64,000 bases of DNA from DATAGF01 sp963819845 (GTDB lineage: Bacteria; Actinomycetota; Thermoleophilia; Miltoncostaeales; Miltoncostaeaceae). The translations under genes were made by a program, and so were the position numbers. The DNA lies in assembly GCA_963819845.1 (NCBI GenBank), contig CAWFXQ010000008.1, positions 62,001 to 126,000 of the forward strand, written 5' to 3'. Positions 1-7,564 of this stretch are shown piece by piece (position 1 is the stretch's first letter; each line of letters starts with the position of its first letter). The notes below the pieces were generated by a model that was not told the DNA's origin, did not search any database, and saw only the letters and a list, made by a program, of their open reading frames with translations.

Positions 1-202
1 GCGCTGGGGCATGGCCATGCGGCTGGGGCGCCTGCCCGAGCACGAGGCCGCGGTGCTGCGGATGCGGTTCCACGACGGGCTCAGCCAGAGCGAGATCGCC
101 GAGCGCACCGGGGTGCCCCTGGGCACCGTCAAGACGCACATGGTGCGCGGCCTGCGCCGGCTGCGCGCGATGCTCGACGAGGAGGAGGTGGGCGGCCGGT
201 GA
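1..202 (+). CDS. ECF-type RNA polymerase sigma factor, C-terminal part (cut by window edge)
   Basis: Only the last 66 or so residues are in the window; the frame is open to the left edge. They form a sigma-70 region 4 helix-turn-helix: a 'LPEHEAAVLRMRF' helix followed by 'SEIAERTGVPLGTVKTHM', which contacts the -35 element. The stop overlaps the GTG of the next gene by 4 bases (GTGA). That gene encodes an RskA-like anti-sigma factor, so this is probably a SigK-type ECF sigma factor held inactive at the membrane. Regions 1-2 are not visible, so the subgroup is uncertain. Confidence 0.85.
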   Translation, partial: RWGMAMRLGRLPEHEAAVLRMRFHDGLSQSEIAERTGVPLGTVKTHMVRGLRRLRAMLDEEEVGGR

Positions 203-885
203 GCCGCGACGCGGACATCGTTGACTACCTGCTCGGCGAGGCGTCGCCGGAGGAGCGGGCCGCGATCGAGCGGCGCATGCGCGAGGACGCCGACTTCCGC
301 CGCGAGGTCGAGCGGCAGCGAGCGGTGGTGGCCGACCTCGAGGCCCTGCCGCCCGACGCCTGGGACCACGGCGGCGTGCCGCCCCTGCCCCACCTGCCGC
401 CCCTGGCGGCGAAGCCGCCGCGCGAGCGGAGGTCGCGGTGGCCGGCCTGGCAGCCGGTCGCGGCCGTCGCGGCCTGCGTGGCGCTGCTCGCGGCGGGCGC
501 GGGCATCGGCGCGCTGGTCTTCGGCGGAGGCGACGACGACGCCGGGCCCTCGATCGCCCTGGCGCGCATCGGCGACGGCTCCCCCGCCGCGACCGGGGAG
601 GCGCGGGTGGTCTCGTCCGACGACGGCGGCCTGCGCCTGCGCGTGACCGGGCTCGACCCGAGCGACCAGGACGGCTTCTACGAGCTCTGGCTCCTGGACG
701 GGCCCGAGCGCCTGCTGTCGCTGGGCTCCTTCCGCGTCCCCGCGTCGGGGTCGGCGCAGGTCACGGTGCCCCTGCCGGTGGACGTCGGCGAGTTCCGCTA
801 CGTTGACGTCTCGGTGGAGCAGGACGACGGCGACCCGTCCCACTCCGGCGTCTCGGTGCTGCGGGGGCCGACCGCCCCCGCATAG
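199..885 (+). CDS. Anti-sigma-K factor RskA-like membrane protein
   Basis: 228 residues, GTG start overlapping the sigma gene stop. The N-terminal ~60 residues are a helical, charged sigma-binding region with no obvious zinc-ligand Cys/His set. A Pro-rich linker follows, then one membrane segment at about residues 86-108 and an extracellular RskA C-terminal domain (residues ~120-225) containing 'GFYELWLLDG'. It is expected to sequester the adjacent sigma factor and release it by regulated proteolysis; the pairing and overlap support this. The inducing signal cannot be read from sequence. Confidence 0.85.
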   Translation: MSRDADIVDYLLGEASPEERAAIERRMREDADFRREVERQRAVVADLEALPPDAWDHGGVPPLPHLPPLAAKPPRERRSRWPAWQPVAAVAACVALLAAGAGIGALVFGGGDDDAGPSIALARIGDGSPAATGEARVVSSDDGGLRLRVTGLDPSDQDGFYELWLLDGPERLLSLGSFRVPASGSAQVTVPLPVDVGEFRYVDVSVEQDDGDPSHSGVSVLRGPTAPA

Positions 886-897
886 CCCCGAGCGACG

Positions 898-1089
898 CTA
901 GACCGTCGTCGGCTCGGCCGGCGACGGGTCCTTCAGGCGCCGGATCAGGTCGGCCACGTCGGCCGTCTCCTGCTCCAGGTCGCGCTGGTACCGCTCCAGC
1001 CGCTCCAGCCACTCCTCGCGGTTGAACCGGCGCCGGCCGATGCCGGGCCGGCAGTGCGGCCCGCCGTGGCGGTGTCTCCCGTGCGTCAT
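898..1089 (-). CDS. Small His-rich, coiled-coil protein coupled to PadR
   Basis: 63 residues. The first 20 are His/Arg/Gly-rich with one Cys, and residues 24-52 form a charged amphipathic helix that could make a coiled coil. Its ATG overlaps the stop of the upstream padR-type gene by 4 bases, so the two are translationally coupled and probably work together. No family recognised. The His-rich head, also seen in the PadR partner, might bind a metal, but that is speculation. Confidence 0.6.
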   Translation of the reverse strand: MTHGRHRHGGPHCRPGIGRRRFNREEWLERLERYQRDLEQETADVADLIRRLKDPSPAEPTTV

Positions 1090-1532
1090 GTGCTCACCCC
1101 CTTCCCCTCGTAGCGGTCGATGAACGCGGTGATGACCGTCCGCGCCTCGCCGAGCGACTCGGCCCAGCGGGCCAGCAGCTCGCGCCCGGAGTCGGTGAGC
1201 CGGTAGACCCGCTTGGCCGGGCCCGACAGGGTCTCGTCCCAGGCGGAGTCGACGACGCCCTCCTCCTCGAGCGAGCGCAGGAGGCGGTAGAGGTTGCCGA
1301 GGTCCACCCGGCGGTCCTCTCGCACGATCTCGGGCAGCAGCTCCAAGAGCTCGTACCCGTGCATCGGCCGCTCGGACAGCAGCAGCAGCAGGGCCGGCTC
1401 GACGAAGCGCTCGACGCGCGCGCGCACCTCCCACCGGCCGGGGCCGACGCTGCGCCGCGTGCGCGCGCCGCGCGCCATGTGGCGACCGTGTCGAGGCCCT
1501 CGGCGGTGGTGTGGTCCGGTCATGAGGCGCAC
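1086..1532 (-). CDS. PadR family transcriptional regulator
   Basis: 148 residues. Residues ~40-130 are a PadR winged helix: 'MHGYELLELLPEI' helix, 'NLYRLLRSLEEEGVV' recognition helix and a wing with 'KRVYRLTDSGREL'. The N-terminal ~35 residues are an unusual His/Arg-rich extension; the family normally begins near the winged helix, so a start nearer residue 35 is possible. It is followed by a 63-residue partner overlapping by 4 bases. PadR proteins usually repress adjacent or their own promoters in response to a small ligand. Confidence 0.85.
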   Translation of the reverse strand: MRLMTGPHHRRGPRHGRHMARGARTRRSVGPGRWEVRARVERFVEPALLLLLSERPMHGYELLELLPEIVREDRRVDLGNLYRLLRSLEEEGVVDSAWDETLSGPAKRVYRLTDSGRELLARWAESLGEARTVITAFIDRYEGKGVST

Positions 1533-1596
1533 TATAAGTCAAATACATAGTCTTCGCAACCAGGACGGGCGGGCGGCCGCGCGCTACGGTCCCGCC

Positions 1597-2259
1597 ATGG
1601 GTCTCTCGGAGCCCGCCCTCTCGCTCACCGACCTCGCGCTGGGGCTCGTCGCCATCGCCCTCGCGGTGCGGCTGCAGACCACGCCCGGCGTGCACCGGTA
1701 CTGGCGGCTCACCTTCTGGTGGGTCGGGTCCGCGGCGCTGGCCGGCGCCGTCCACCACGGCGTCGTGACCTACTCCGACTTCTGGGCCGGCCCCAGCTGG
1801 GCGGTCATCAGCACGATGGTCGTGGTGGCCGTGTCGTACCTGCTCGCGGCCTCGGTCGTGGAGGTGCTCGGCCCGGGGCGCGGGAGGGTGTTCTGGGTGC
1901 TCCGCTCGGCCGGCCTGGTCGCCTACGCCGGCCTCGCGATCGCGGGCTACGCCGGGGTCAACTCGATGCTGGCCTGCGAGGGCATCACGATGCTGGCGAT
2001 CCTCGGGCTCTGGGCCCGCGGGCTGCGCGAGCGCCACCCGCTGGCGCCCGGCGTCATCGTCGCGATCCTCGCGAGCGGCGCCGCGGCCGGATTGCGCGCC
2101 CTGCCGGCGGACGTCACCGGCGTTGTCGGCCTCGACCCGACCTCGCTCTACCACCTCGCCCAGATCCCCGGCATCGTGCTGCTCTACTACGCCCTGGCCG
2201 TCGCCCCCCAGCGCCGGACGCAGGCGGCCCCGGCCCCGCCGCTGGCGCCCGCCCGGTAG
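1597..2259 (+). CDS. Multi-pass integral membrane protein, unknown function
   Basis: 220 residues from an ATG just after a run lacking coding character; the frame extends further upstream but antisense to padR, so the internal ATG is preferred. About seven hydrophobic segments, with conserved-looking polar positions inside them ('AVHHGVVTYSDFW', 'ACEGITMLAI'). The His pair and regular seven-segment layout recall ceramidase/7TM-type membrane proteins, but I cannot assign a family. Transcribed divergently from the PadR gene, so it is a plausible PadR target. Confidence 0.65.
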   Translation: MGLSEPALSLTDLALGLVAIALAVRLQTTPGVHRYWRLTFWWVGSAALAGAVHHGVVTYSDFWAGPSWAVISTMVVVAVSYLLAASVVEVLGPGRGRVFWVLRSAGLVAYAGLAIAGYAGVNSMLACEGITMLAILGLWARGLRERHPLAPGVIVAILASGAAAGLRALPADVTGVVGLDPTSLYHLAQIPGIVLLYYALAVAPQRRTQAAPAPPLAPAR

Positions 2260-2328
2260 CCGAACCCCCCGGACGGGGGGACACCCGTCCTTGCCAGGCG
2301 GCGGCCCGTCCAGTTTCATCCCCCGTGG

Positions 2329-3348
2329 GTGAGCGCTCCGTCCCCCTCCCCCGGCGGCCGCCTCGCGGCGGCCCTCCGGCGCCCGCGCGTCCGCCGCAGC
2401 CTGCTCGCCGCCGGGGCCCTCACGCTGCTCGCGCTGGCGGCGTGGGGGGCGTCGCACGCCATCCAGCCGGGGGCGCTCGCCGACGCCTTCGCCGCCGTGA
2501 GCTGGCCCTGGGTGGCCGTCTCGGGAATCGTCTACGCCGCCGGCCAGATCGCGTCCGGGCTGGTCTGGGGAGTCGGGCTGCGGGCGGGCGGGGTGCCGGG
2601 AGTCGGCCGCCGCCACGTGCAGAGCGCCCACTGGATCGGCCACGGCGCGGGCGAGGTGCTGCCCGCCCAGCTCGGCCACGTGGTGCGGTACGCCGCCCTC
2701 CGGCGCCACCCGGCCGCCGCCGCCGGGTGCGGCCTGCGGATCGCCGGCAGCGTGGGCGCATGGAAGGTGGTCGACGGCCTGGTGACGTTCGCCGTGGTGG
2801 CCGTCGCGGCGATGGTGATCCCGCTGCCCGAGGGCCTCGGCGGCCTGCGCTGGCTGGCCGGCGCGATGCTCGCCGGCCTCGTGGTCGCCCTGGTCGTCGC
2901 CGCCCGCATCGGCCCCGGCCGCGCGGCCCGGCTGGTGCCGGCGCGCATGTCGCGCGTGGCGACGGGCCTCGCCGAGGGCGCCGCCGTGCTGGCCCGCCGC
3001 CGCGACGCCGCGGCGGCCGTCGGCCTGCAGCTGGTCGCCATCTGCGGGCGCGTGGTGAGCCTGGCGGCGCTGCTGCACGCGTTCGGCATGCCCGCCGGGG
3101 CGGCGCTGCTGGTGTTCGCCCTGATGGTGCTGTCGGGCGTCGTGGCCATCTCGCCGGGGAACGTGGGCGTGCGCGACGCCGCCATCGTGCCGGCACTCGT
3201 GGCGACCTACGGGCTCGGCGCGGAGGCGGCCCTGGCCTTCAGCCTCGGCATCCAGGCGACGGCGCTCGGCGTCTCGATGGTGGGCGCGGCGGTCGCCCTG
3301 GGGCTGATGAGGCTCAGCCCCGCGAGGGCGGCGACGGCGCTTCCCTGA
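2329..3348 (+). CDS. Lysylphosphatidylglycerol synthase TM region / UPF0104 family membrane protein
   Basis: 339 residues, GTG start. Eight or so membrane segments with the typical features of the LPG_synthase_TM (YbhN/AglD-like) family: a central 'HWIGHGAGEVLPAQLGHVVRYAAL' type loop and a C-terminal 'LSGVVAISPGNVGVRDAAIV' motif. These proteins are flippase- or synthase-like membrane domains found alone or fused to lipid-modifying enzymes. No soluble catalytic domain is attached, so a transport or flippase role is more likely than synthase activity. Its 3' end overlaps the convergent GDPD gene by about 35 bases. Confidence 0.75.
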   Translation: MSAPSPSPGGRLAAALRRPRVRRSLLAAGALTLLALAAWGASHAIQPGALADAFAAVSWPWVAVSGIVYAAGQIASGLVWGVGLRAGGVPGVGRRHVQSAHWIGHGAGEVLPAQLGHVVRYAALRRHPAAAAGCGLRIAGSVGAWKVVDGLVTFAVVAVAAMVIPLPEGLGGLRWLAGAMLAGLVVALVVAARIGPGRAARLVPARMSRVATGLAEGAAVLARRRDAAAAVGLQLVAICGRVVSLAALLHAFGMPAGAALLVFALMVLSGVVAISPGNVGVRDAAIVPALVATYGLGAEAALAFSLGIQATALGVSMVGAAVALGLMRLSPARAATALP

Positions 3349-3995
3349 GGCCGCCGGCGGCGATGGCCGCCAGCAGGCCGAGGTCGTTCGACCACCAGCG
3401 CCGTCACCCCGAGCGCGACCAGCCGCCGCGCCTCGGCGAGGCCGGCGACCGGCCAGCTCGCCAGGAAGGGCGCCCCGGCGCCGAGGGCCTCCGCCACCGC
3501 CGGCCCGAGCAGGTCGGCCCGCACGCAGGCGCCCCCGCCGAGCCGGCCGGCGACGGCCAGGCTCAGCAATCCCGAGACCTCGCGGCGGGAGGCCGCCGAG
3601 CGCACGAGGCGCACGCCGGGCGCGCCCTGCAGGCGGTCGAGCAGGTCCCAGCGCCGCGACGAGATCGTCACCGGGCGGTCGCCGAGCGCGGCCCGGGCCG
3701 CGGCCAGAGCGGCTTCGGCGAGGCGCGGCGCCCCGCCCTTGAGGTCGAGCATCGGCTCGGCCCGGGGGCCGAGGGCGGCGAGCGACGGCTCGAGCGCCTG
3801 AGGCTCGCCCCGGGCCAGGGTGACCCCCTCGCGGTGCCAGAGCAGCGGCCCGAGCCGGCGCGGGTGGCGCAGCTCCAGGCGCCCGCGGCGGAGGTGGACG
3901 TCGGCCTCGACCAGGTCGGCCCCCGCGGCCGCCGCCGCGGCAGCCGGGCCCGGCGCGTTGCCGGCGCGGTGCGCGACCAGCAGCGGCCGGCTCAC
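3314..3995 (-). CDS. Glycerophosphodiester phosphodiesterase (frameshifted near 3' end)
   Basis: Begins 'MSRPLLVAHRAGN', the His-Arg active-site strand of the GDPD TIM barrel, followed by 'DLVEADVHLRRG' with the metal-binding Glu and Asp. It should hydrolyse glycerophosphodiesters to glycerol-3-phosphate and an alcohol. GTG start overlaps the phoU stop by 4 bases. At 3386-3392 the sequence reads GTTCGAC; deleting one C restores 'ALVVNDLGLLAAIAAGG' and a stop at 3314. As printed the frame instead runs on antisense to the neighbouring membrane gene to 3207. This is one of six insertions at this hexamer. Full length corrected: 226 residues. Confidence 0.8.
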
Positions 3996-4666
3996 TCCTC
4001 GTCGGCCGGCGGCGCCGTCTCCCCGGTGACCAGGAAGTGCACCCGCGCCCCGAGCTCGGCGGCGTTGTTGCCGATGCGCTCGACGTGCCGGGCCACCAGC
4101 ACCGCCGCGGCCGACCAGGCGCGCATGCCGGGCTCGCCCGGCGCCTGGGCGACGGCCGCCAGCACCTGATCGAGCATCGGGCCCAGCCGCTGGGAGTCGC
4201 GGAGGGCCCGGTCGGCGGCGTCGAGGTCGGCGCGCGCGATCGCCTGGACGGCCAGTGCGAGCGCGTCGATGGCGGTCTCGCCCATCCGCGCGATCAGCCT
4301 GCGGACGGGCTCCGCGCCGTTCTCGCGCGGCGGCGCCTGGCCCGCCAGGCGGGCGATCGAGACGGCGAGGTTGCCGACGCGCTCGAGCGCCACCGCGGCG
4401 ATCAGGCCGATGTGCAGCAGGCGCAGGTCGCTGGCGAACGTTGACCAGTTCTGGTGGAGGCTGAGGATGCGCGACTCCAGGGCGGCGCTGCGCATGTCGA
4501 TCTCGCGGTCGCGCTCGGCCACGACCTCGGCGACGGAGGGGTCGGAGTCCTCCCAGCCGGCGACGGCGCGCTCGACCTGCTCGAGCGCGAGCGTGGCGAG
4601 CTCGCCCAGGTCCTCGCGCAGGGCCGTGAAGTCGGCGGCCGGGTCCGTCCGCTGGGGCGGCGTCAC
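3992..4666 (-). CDS. phoU: PhoU-domain phosphate-signalling accessory protein
   Basis: 224 residues, mostly helical, containing two PhoU repeats with the signature 'E..IVERERE/D' type acidic patch ('VVAERDREIDMRSAALE') in the first and 'VLVARHVERIGNNAAELG' in the second. PhoU links the Pst phosphate transporter to the PhoR/PhoB kinase pair. Here neither Pst nor PhoR is adjacent; it sits between an enoyl-CoA hydratase and a GDPD, with 4-base overlaps on both sides, hence one transcript. The GDPD partner fits phosphate scavenging. Confidence 0.85.
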   Translation of the reverse strand: MTPPQRTDPAADFTALREDLGELATLALEQVERAVAGWEDSDPSVAEVVAERDREIDMRSAALESRILSLHQNWSTFASDLRLLHIGLIAAVALERVGNLAVSIARLAGQAPPRENGAEPVRRLIARMGETAIDALALAVQAIARADLDAADRALRDSQRLGPMLDQVLAAVAQAPGEPGMRAWSAAAVLVARHVERIGNNAAELGARVHFLVTGETAPPADEE

Positions 4667-5451
4667 CGGCGCCAGACGGGCGGTCGCTTCTCCAGGAAGG
4701 CGGCGATGCCCTCCTGGGCGTCGTCCGTGGCGGCGTTGCGGCACATCACGCCGGCAGCGTGGCGGTAGGCGTCCTCCAGGGGAAGGCCGAGGTTCTCGTG
4801 GACGGCGGCCTTGCCGATCGCGATCGTCTCGCCGCTCGCGGCGGCGACCCGGGTCGCCAGCGCCGCGGCCTCCTCGTCGAGGTGCTCGAGGACGACGACC
4901 CGGTTCACCAGCCCCCACTGATGGGCGGTGCGGGCGTCGATGGGCTCGCCGGTGAGGAGCAGCTCCATGGCCCGGGTCCGCCCCACGACCCGCGCCACCT
5001 CGACCATCGGCGTGGTGCAGAAGAGGCCGATCTTCACCCCCGGCGTGGCGAAGCGGGCCGACTCGGCCGCCACCGCCAGGTCGCAGGCGGCCACGAGCTG
5101 GCACCCGGCGGCGGTCGCCATGCCCTGGACGCGGGCGACCACCGGCTGGGGCAGCCCGTGGATGGCGAGCATGAGCTCGGCGCAGGCCGCGAAGACGCGC
5201 TCGTGGACCGCCGGGTCGCGGGTCGCCAGCTCCCGCAGGTCGTGGCCGGCGCAGAAGACCGGACCCTCGGCGCCGATCACCACGGCCCGCACCGAGGAGT
5301 CGTCGCCGGCCTCGCGCAGGCGGGCCGTGAGCTCGACCATGGTCTCCAGAGAGAGCGGATTGCGCCGCTCGGGGCGGCTCAGGACGAGCGTCGCCACCGG
5401 GCCGTCTCGGTGGACGGTCACCGGGCTGCCGGTCATGACGGCGTCGGACAT
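4663..5451 (-). CDS. Enoyl-CoA hydratase/isomerase family protein
   Basis: 262 residues, crotonase fold. The oxyanion-hole segments are visible: 'PVFCAGHDLREL' and 'GMATAAGCQLVAACDLAVAA'. The second catalytic acid usual for enoyl-CoA hydratase 1 is not obvious; the segment 'FATPGVKIGLFCTTPMVEVARVVG' resembles ECHDC3-type enoyl-CoA hydratases, which may be hydratase-like or metabolise other acyl-CoAs. Strong purine-rich ribosome site (GGGGAGGGG) immediately upstream of the ATG. First gene of the operon with phoU and GDPD. Confidence 0.85.
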   Translation of the reverse strand: MSDAVMTGSPVTVHRDGPVATLVLSRPERRNPLSLETMVELTARLREAGDDSSVRAVVIGAEGPVFCAGHDLRELATRDPAVHERVFAACAELMLAIHGLPQPVVARVQGMATAAGCQLVAACDLAVAAESARFATPGVKIGLFCTTPMVEVARVVGRTRAMELLLTGEPIDARTAHQWGLVNRVVVLEHLDEEAAALATRVAAASGETIAIGKAAVHENLGLPLEDAYRHAAGVMCRNAATDDAQEGIAAFLEKRPPVWRR

Positions 5452-5499
5452 CCCCTCCCCCTCGCGTTCGACCGAAAGGTACCCCGATACGGTGCCCCG

Positions 5500-6381
5500 A
5501 TGCACGTGCATCTGATCGACGGAACCTACGAGCTCTTCCGGCACCACCTCGGCCTGCCCTCCGAGGTGGCCGCCTCGTCGCGGGCCGCCGGCACCCGGGG
5601 CGTGCTGCGCTCGGTGCTCGGGATGATCGGCGAGGGCGCGACGCACCTGGGCGTCGCCACCGACACGGTCATCGAGTCGTTCCGCAACGACCTCTGGCCC
5701 GGCTACAAGAGCAGCGCGGGCGTCGAGGCGGTCCTGCTCGACCAGTTCCCGCTCGTGGAGGAGGGCCTGCGGGCGCTCGGCGTCACGGTCTGGGGGATGG
5801 TGGAGCTCGAGGCCGACGACGCCTTGGCGACGGCCGCCGCCCGCGCCGCCGCCGCGCCCGAGGTCGAGCGGGTGGTGATCTGCACGCCCGACAAGGACCT
5901 GGCCCAGTGCGTGAGGGGGACGCGCGTCGTGCAGCTCGACCGCCGGGCCGAGCGGATCCGCGACGAGGACGGCGTGCGCGAGCGCTTCGGCGTCGCGCCC
6001 GCGTCGATCCCCGACTACCTGGCCCTCGTCGGCGACAGCGCCGACGGCTTCCCCGGCCTGCCGGGCTGGGGCGCCAAGAGCGCCGCGGCGGTGCTCGCGC
6101 GGTACGGCCGGCTGGAGGCCATCCCGGACGACCCCACCGTCTGGGACGTCCCCGTGCGCGGCGCCGCCCGCCTCGCCGGCGCGCTCGCGGAGGGGCGGGA
6201 GCTCGCCGAGCGGTTCCGCGTGCTGGCCACCCTCGTGGACGACGCGCCCGGCGTCCTCGAGGGAGGCGTCGACGAGCTGCGCTGGCGCGGCGCGGCGCCC
6301 GCACTGGCGACCGTCTGCGCCGACCTGGACGCCCCCGACGTCCTCAGCCGCGCCGAGGAGCTCGCGGCCGGCCGCACGTAG
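5500..6381 (+). CDS. Stand-alone 5'-3' exonuclease (T5 FEN/Pol I N-domain family)
   Basis: 293 residues, the length of a Pol I 5' nuclease domain without polymerase. Metal-binding acidic clusters: 'LIDGTYELFR' at the N-terminus, 'ELEADDALAT' and 'CTPDKDLAQC' in the middle; the helix-3-turn-helix follows as 'GDSADGFPGLPGWGAKSAAAVL'. Expected to trim 5' flaps or RNA primers during repair or lagging-strand maturation. Starts about 50 bases from the divergent enoyl-CoA hydratase gene; the shared gap contains a GTTCGAC heptamer at 5466-5472 that cannot be checked because it is non-coding. Confidence 0.85.
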   Translation: MHVHLIDGTYELFRHHLGLPSEVAASSRAAGTRGVLRSVLGMIGEGATHLGVATDTVIESFRNDLWPGYKSSAGVEAVLLDQFPLVEEGLRALGVTVWGMVELEADDALATAAARAAAAPEVERVVICTPDKDLAQCVRGTRVVQLDRRAERIRDEDGVRERFGVAPASIPDYLALVGDSADGFPGLPGWGAKSAAAVLARYGRLEAIPDDPTVWDVPVRGAARLAGALAEGRELAERFRVLATLVDDAPGVLEGGVDELRWRGAAPALATVCADLDAPDVLSRAEELAAGRT

Positions 6382-6868
6382 CTCCGCGGCGCCCCTTGGC
6401 CAATTGGCCGATGGCGCCGTGGCCAATTGCACAACGGCTTCACCGGGGCGCCTCCGAAGGCTCACCCCGCTCCTAGCCCGCCTTGAGAAAGGCCTTAGGC
6501 GGCGCTGGTCCAATGGCCGCACGCGCCGGGTGCCTCCCCAGACCCCAGGCCCCCGGCGCGCCCAGCTAACGCGACCGAGGACCGCCATGACCCCACAGCT
6601 TCGACGGCCGTCGCCGGCCACCAGCGCCGGATGACCCGGCGCTGTCGGCGCTGGGCATCGCCAGCGGCGTGGCGCCCCTGGTCGCGGTCCTCTCGTCCCT
6701 CGCTACCCTGGGCGCCACCGTGCGGCGCAGCGAGCTCATCGAGGAGGACGAGACCGGCGGGATCCGCGGCCACGCCGCCGGCACCAATCTGCGGGGCACC
6801 CTGGGCGGCAGCATGGACGCCGGCTCGTTCCTGAGCGGCGCCACCGCGCGCCACCCCCTGCGATCGGG
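6382..6868 (+). other. Gene-poor interval with repeated GGCCAATTG elements
   Basis: 487 bases without a recognisable gene. Near the left end a perfect 12-base palindrome GGCCAATTGGCC (6398-6409) is followed by GGCCAATTGC at 6421-6430 and a weaker TGGTCCAATGGCC near 6507; these AT-containing blocks stand out in the GC-rich background and may be regulator sites. A short open frame ending at 6872 encodes a hydrophobic stretch then 'RRSELIEEDETGGIRGH', but has no good start or ribosome site and I do not call it a gene. Confidence 0.4.
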
Positions 6869-7564
6869 GTGAGCTCCGACTCCGGCAAGCCGCGCGTGCT
6901 GGTGGTCGACGACGACCCGCGCATCCTCGAGGCCCTGCGGCGCGCCCTGACTCTGAAGGGATTCGCGGTGTCCACCGCCGAGGGGGGTGAGCCCGCGCTG
7001 AGCCTCCTCGGGCTCGGCGCCCCGGACGTGCTGGTGCTCGACGTCGCCATGCCCGACGTCGACGGCATCGAGGTCTGCCGGCGGCTGCGCGACGCCGGCG
7101 ACCGGACGCCGGTCCTGATGCTGACCGCGCGCGACGCCGTGGCCGACCGGGTGATCGGCCTCGAGGCCGGCGCCGACGACTACCTGGTCAAGCCGTTCGC
7201 CCTCGAGGAGCTGATCGCCCGCCTGCGCGCCCTCCTGCGCCGCACCGCCGCCGACGGCGGGACGGCGGTGCTGCGCTTCGCGGACCTGACGCTCGACGAG
7301 GGCACCGTCGAGGCGCGGCGCGGCGAGCGCGCCCTCCAGCTCACCCGCACCGAGTTCCAGCTGCTGGGGACGCTGCTGCTCAACCCGCGGCGGGTGATCA
7401 CGCGCGAGGCGCTGTTCGAGCGCGTCTGGGGCTACGAGCTCGACCTGTCGTCCAACTCCCTGGCGGTCTACATCTCGAGCCTGCGGCGCAAGCTCGAGGA
7501 GGGCGGCGAGCCCCGGCTCATCCACACCGTGCGCGGGGTCGGGTACGTGCTGCGCGAGGAATGA
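6869..7564 (+). CDS. OmpR-family response regulator (MprA-like)
   Basis: 231 residues, GTG start. Receiver domain: acidic pair in 'VLVVDDDPRI', phospho-acceptor Asp58 in 'VLDVAMPDVDG', conserved Thr and Lys in 'MLTARDAV' and 'YLVKPFALEEL'. C-terminal winged helix (residues ~135-230) ends 'RLIHTVRGVGYVLREE'. The stop overlaps the ATG of the kinase gene (ATGA). It resembles MprA/TcrX regulators of Actinobacteria; targets cannot be inferred, though the GGCCAATTG repeats upstream are candidates for regulation of this operon. Confidence 0.9.
   Translation: MSSDSGKPRVLVVDDDPRILEALRRALTLKGFAVSTAEGGEPALSLLGLGAPDVLVLDVAMPDVDGIEVCRRLRDAGDRTPVLMLTARDAVADRVIGLEAGADDYLVKPFALEELIARLRALLRRTAADGGTAVLRFADLTLDEGTVEARRGERALQLTRTEFQLLGTLLLNPRRVITREALFERVWGYELDLSSNSLAVYISSLRRKLEEGGEPRLIHTVRGVGYVLREE

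Noticed and set aside
1719..4169. 816-codon plus-strand frame across several genes
   Set aside because: Low-complexity Arg/Pro-rich translation and antisense to GDPD and PhoU; a GC-driven artefact.
6631..6872. Short frames ahead of the response regulator
   Set aside because: No start with a ribosome site and no similarity recognised; kept only as part of the gap description.
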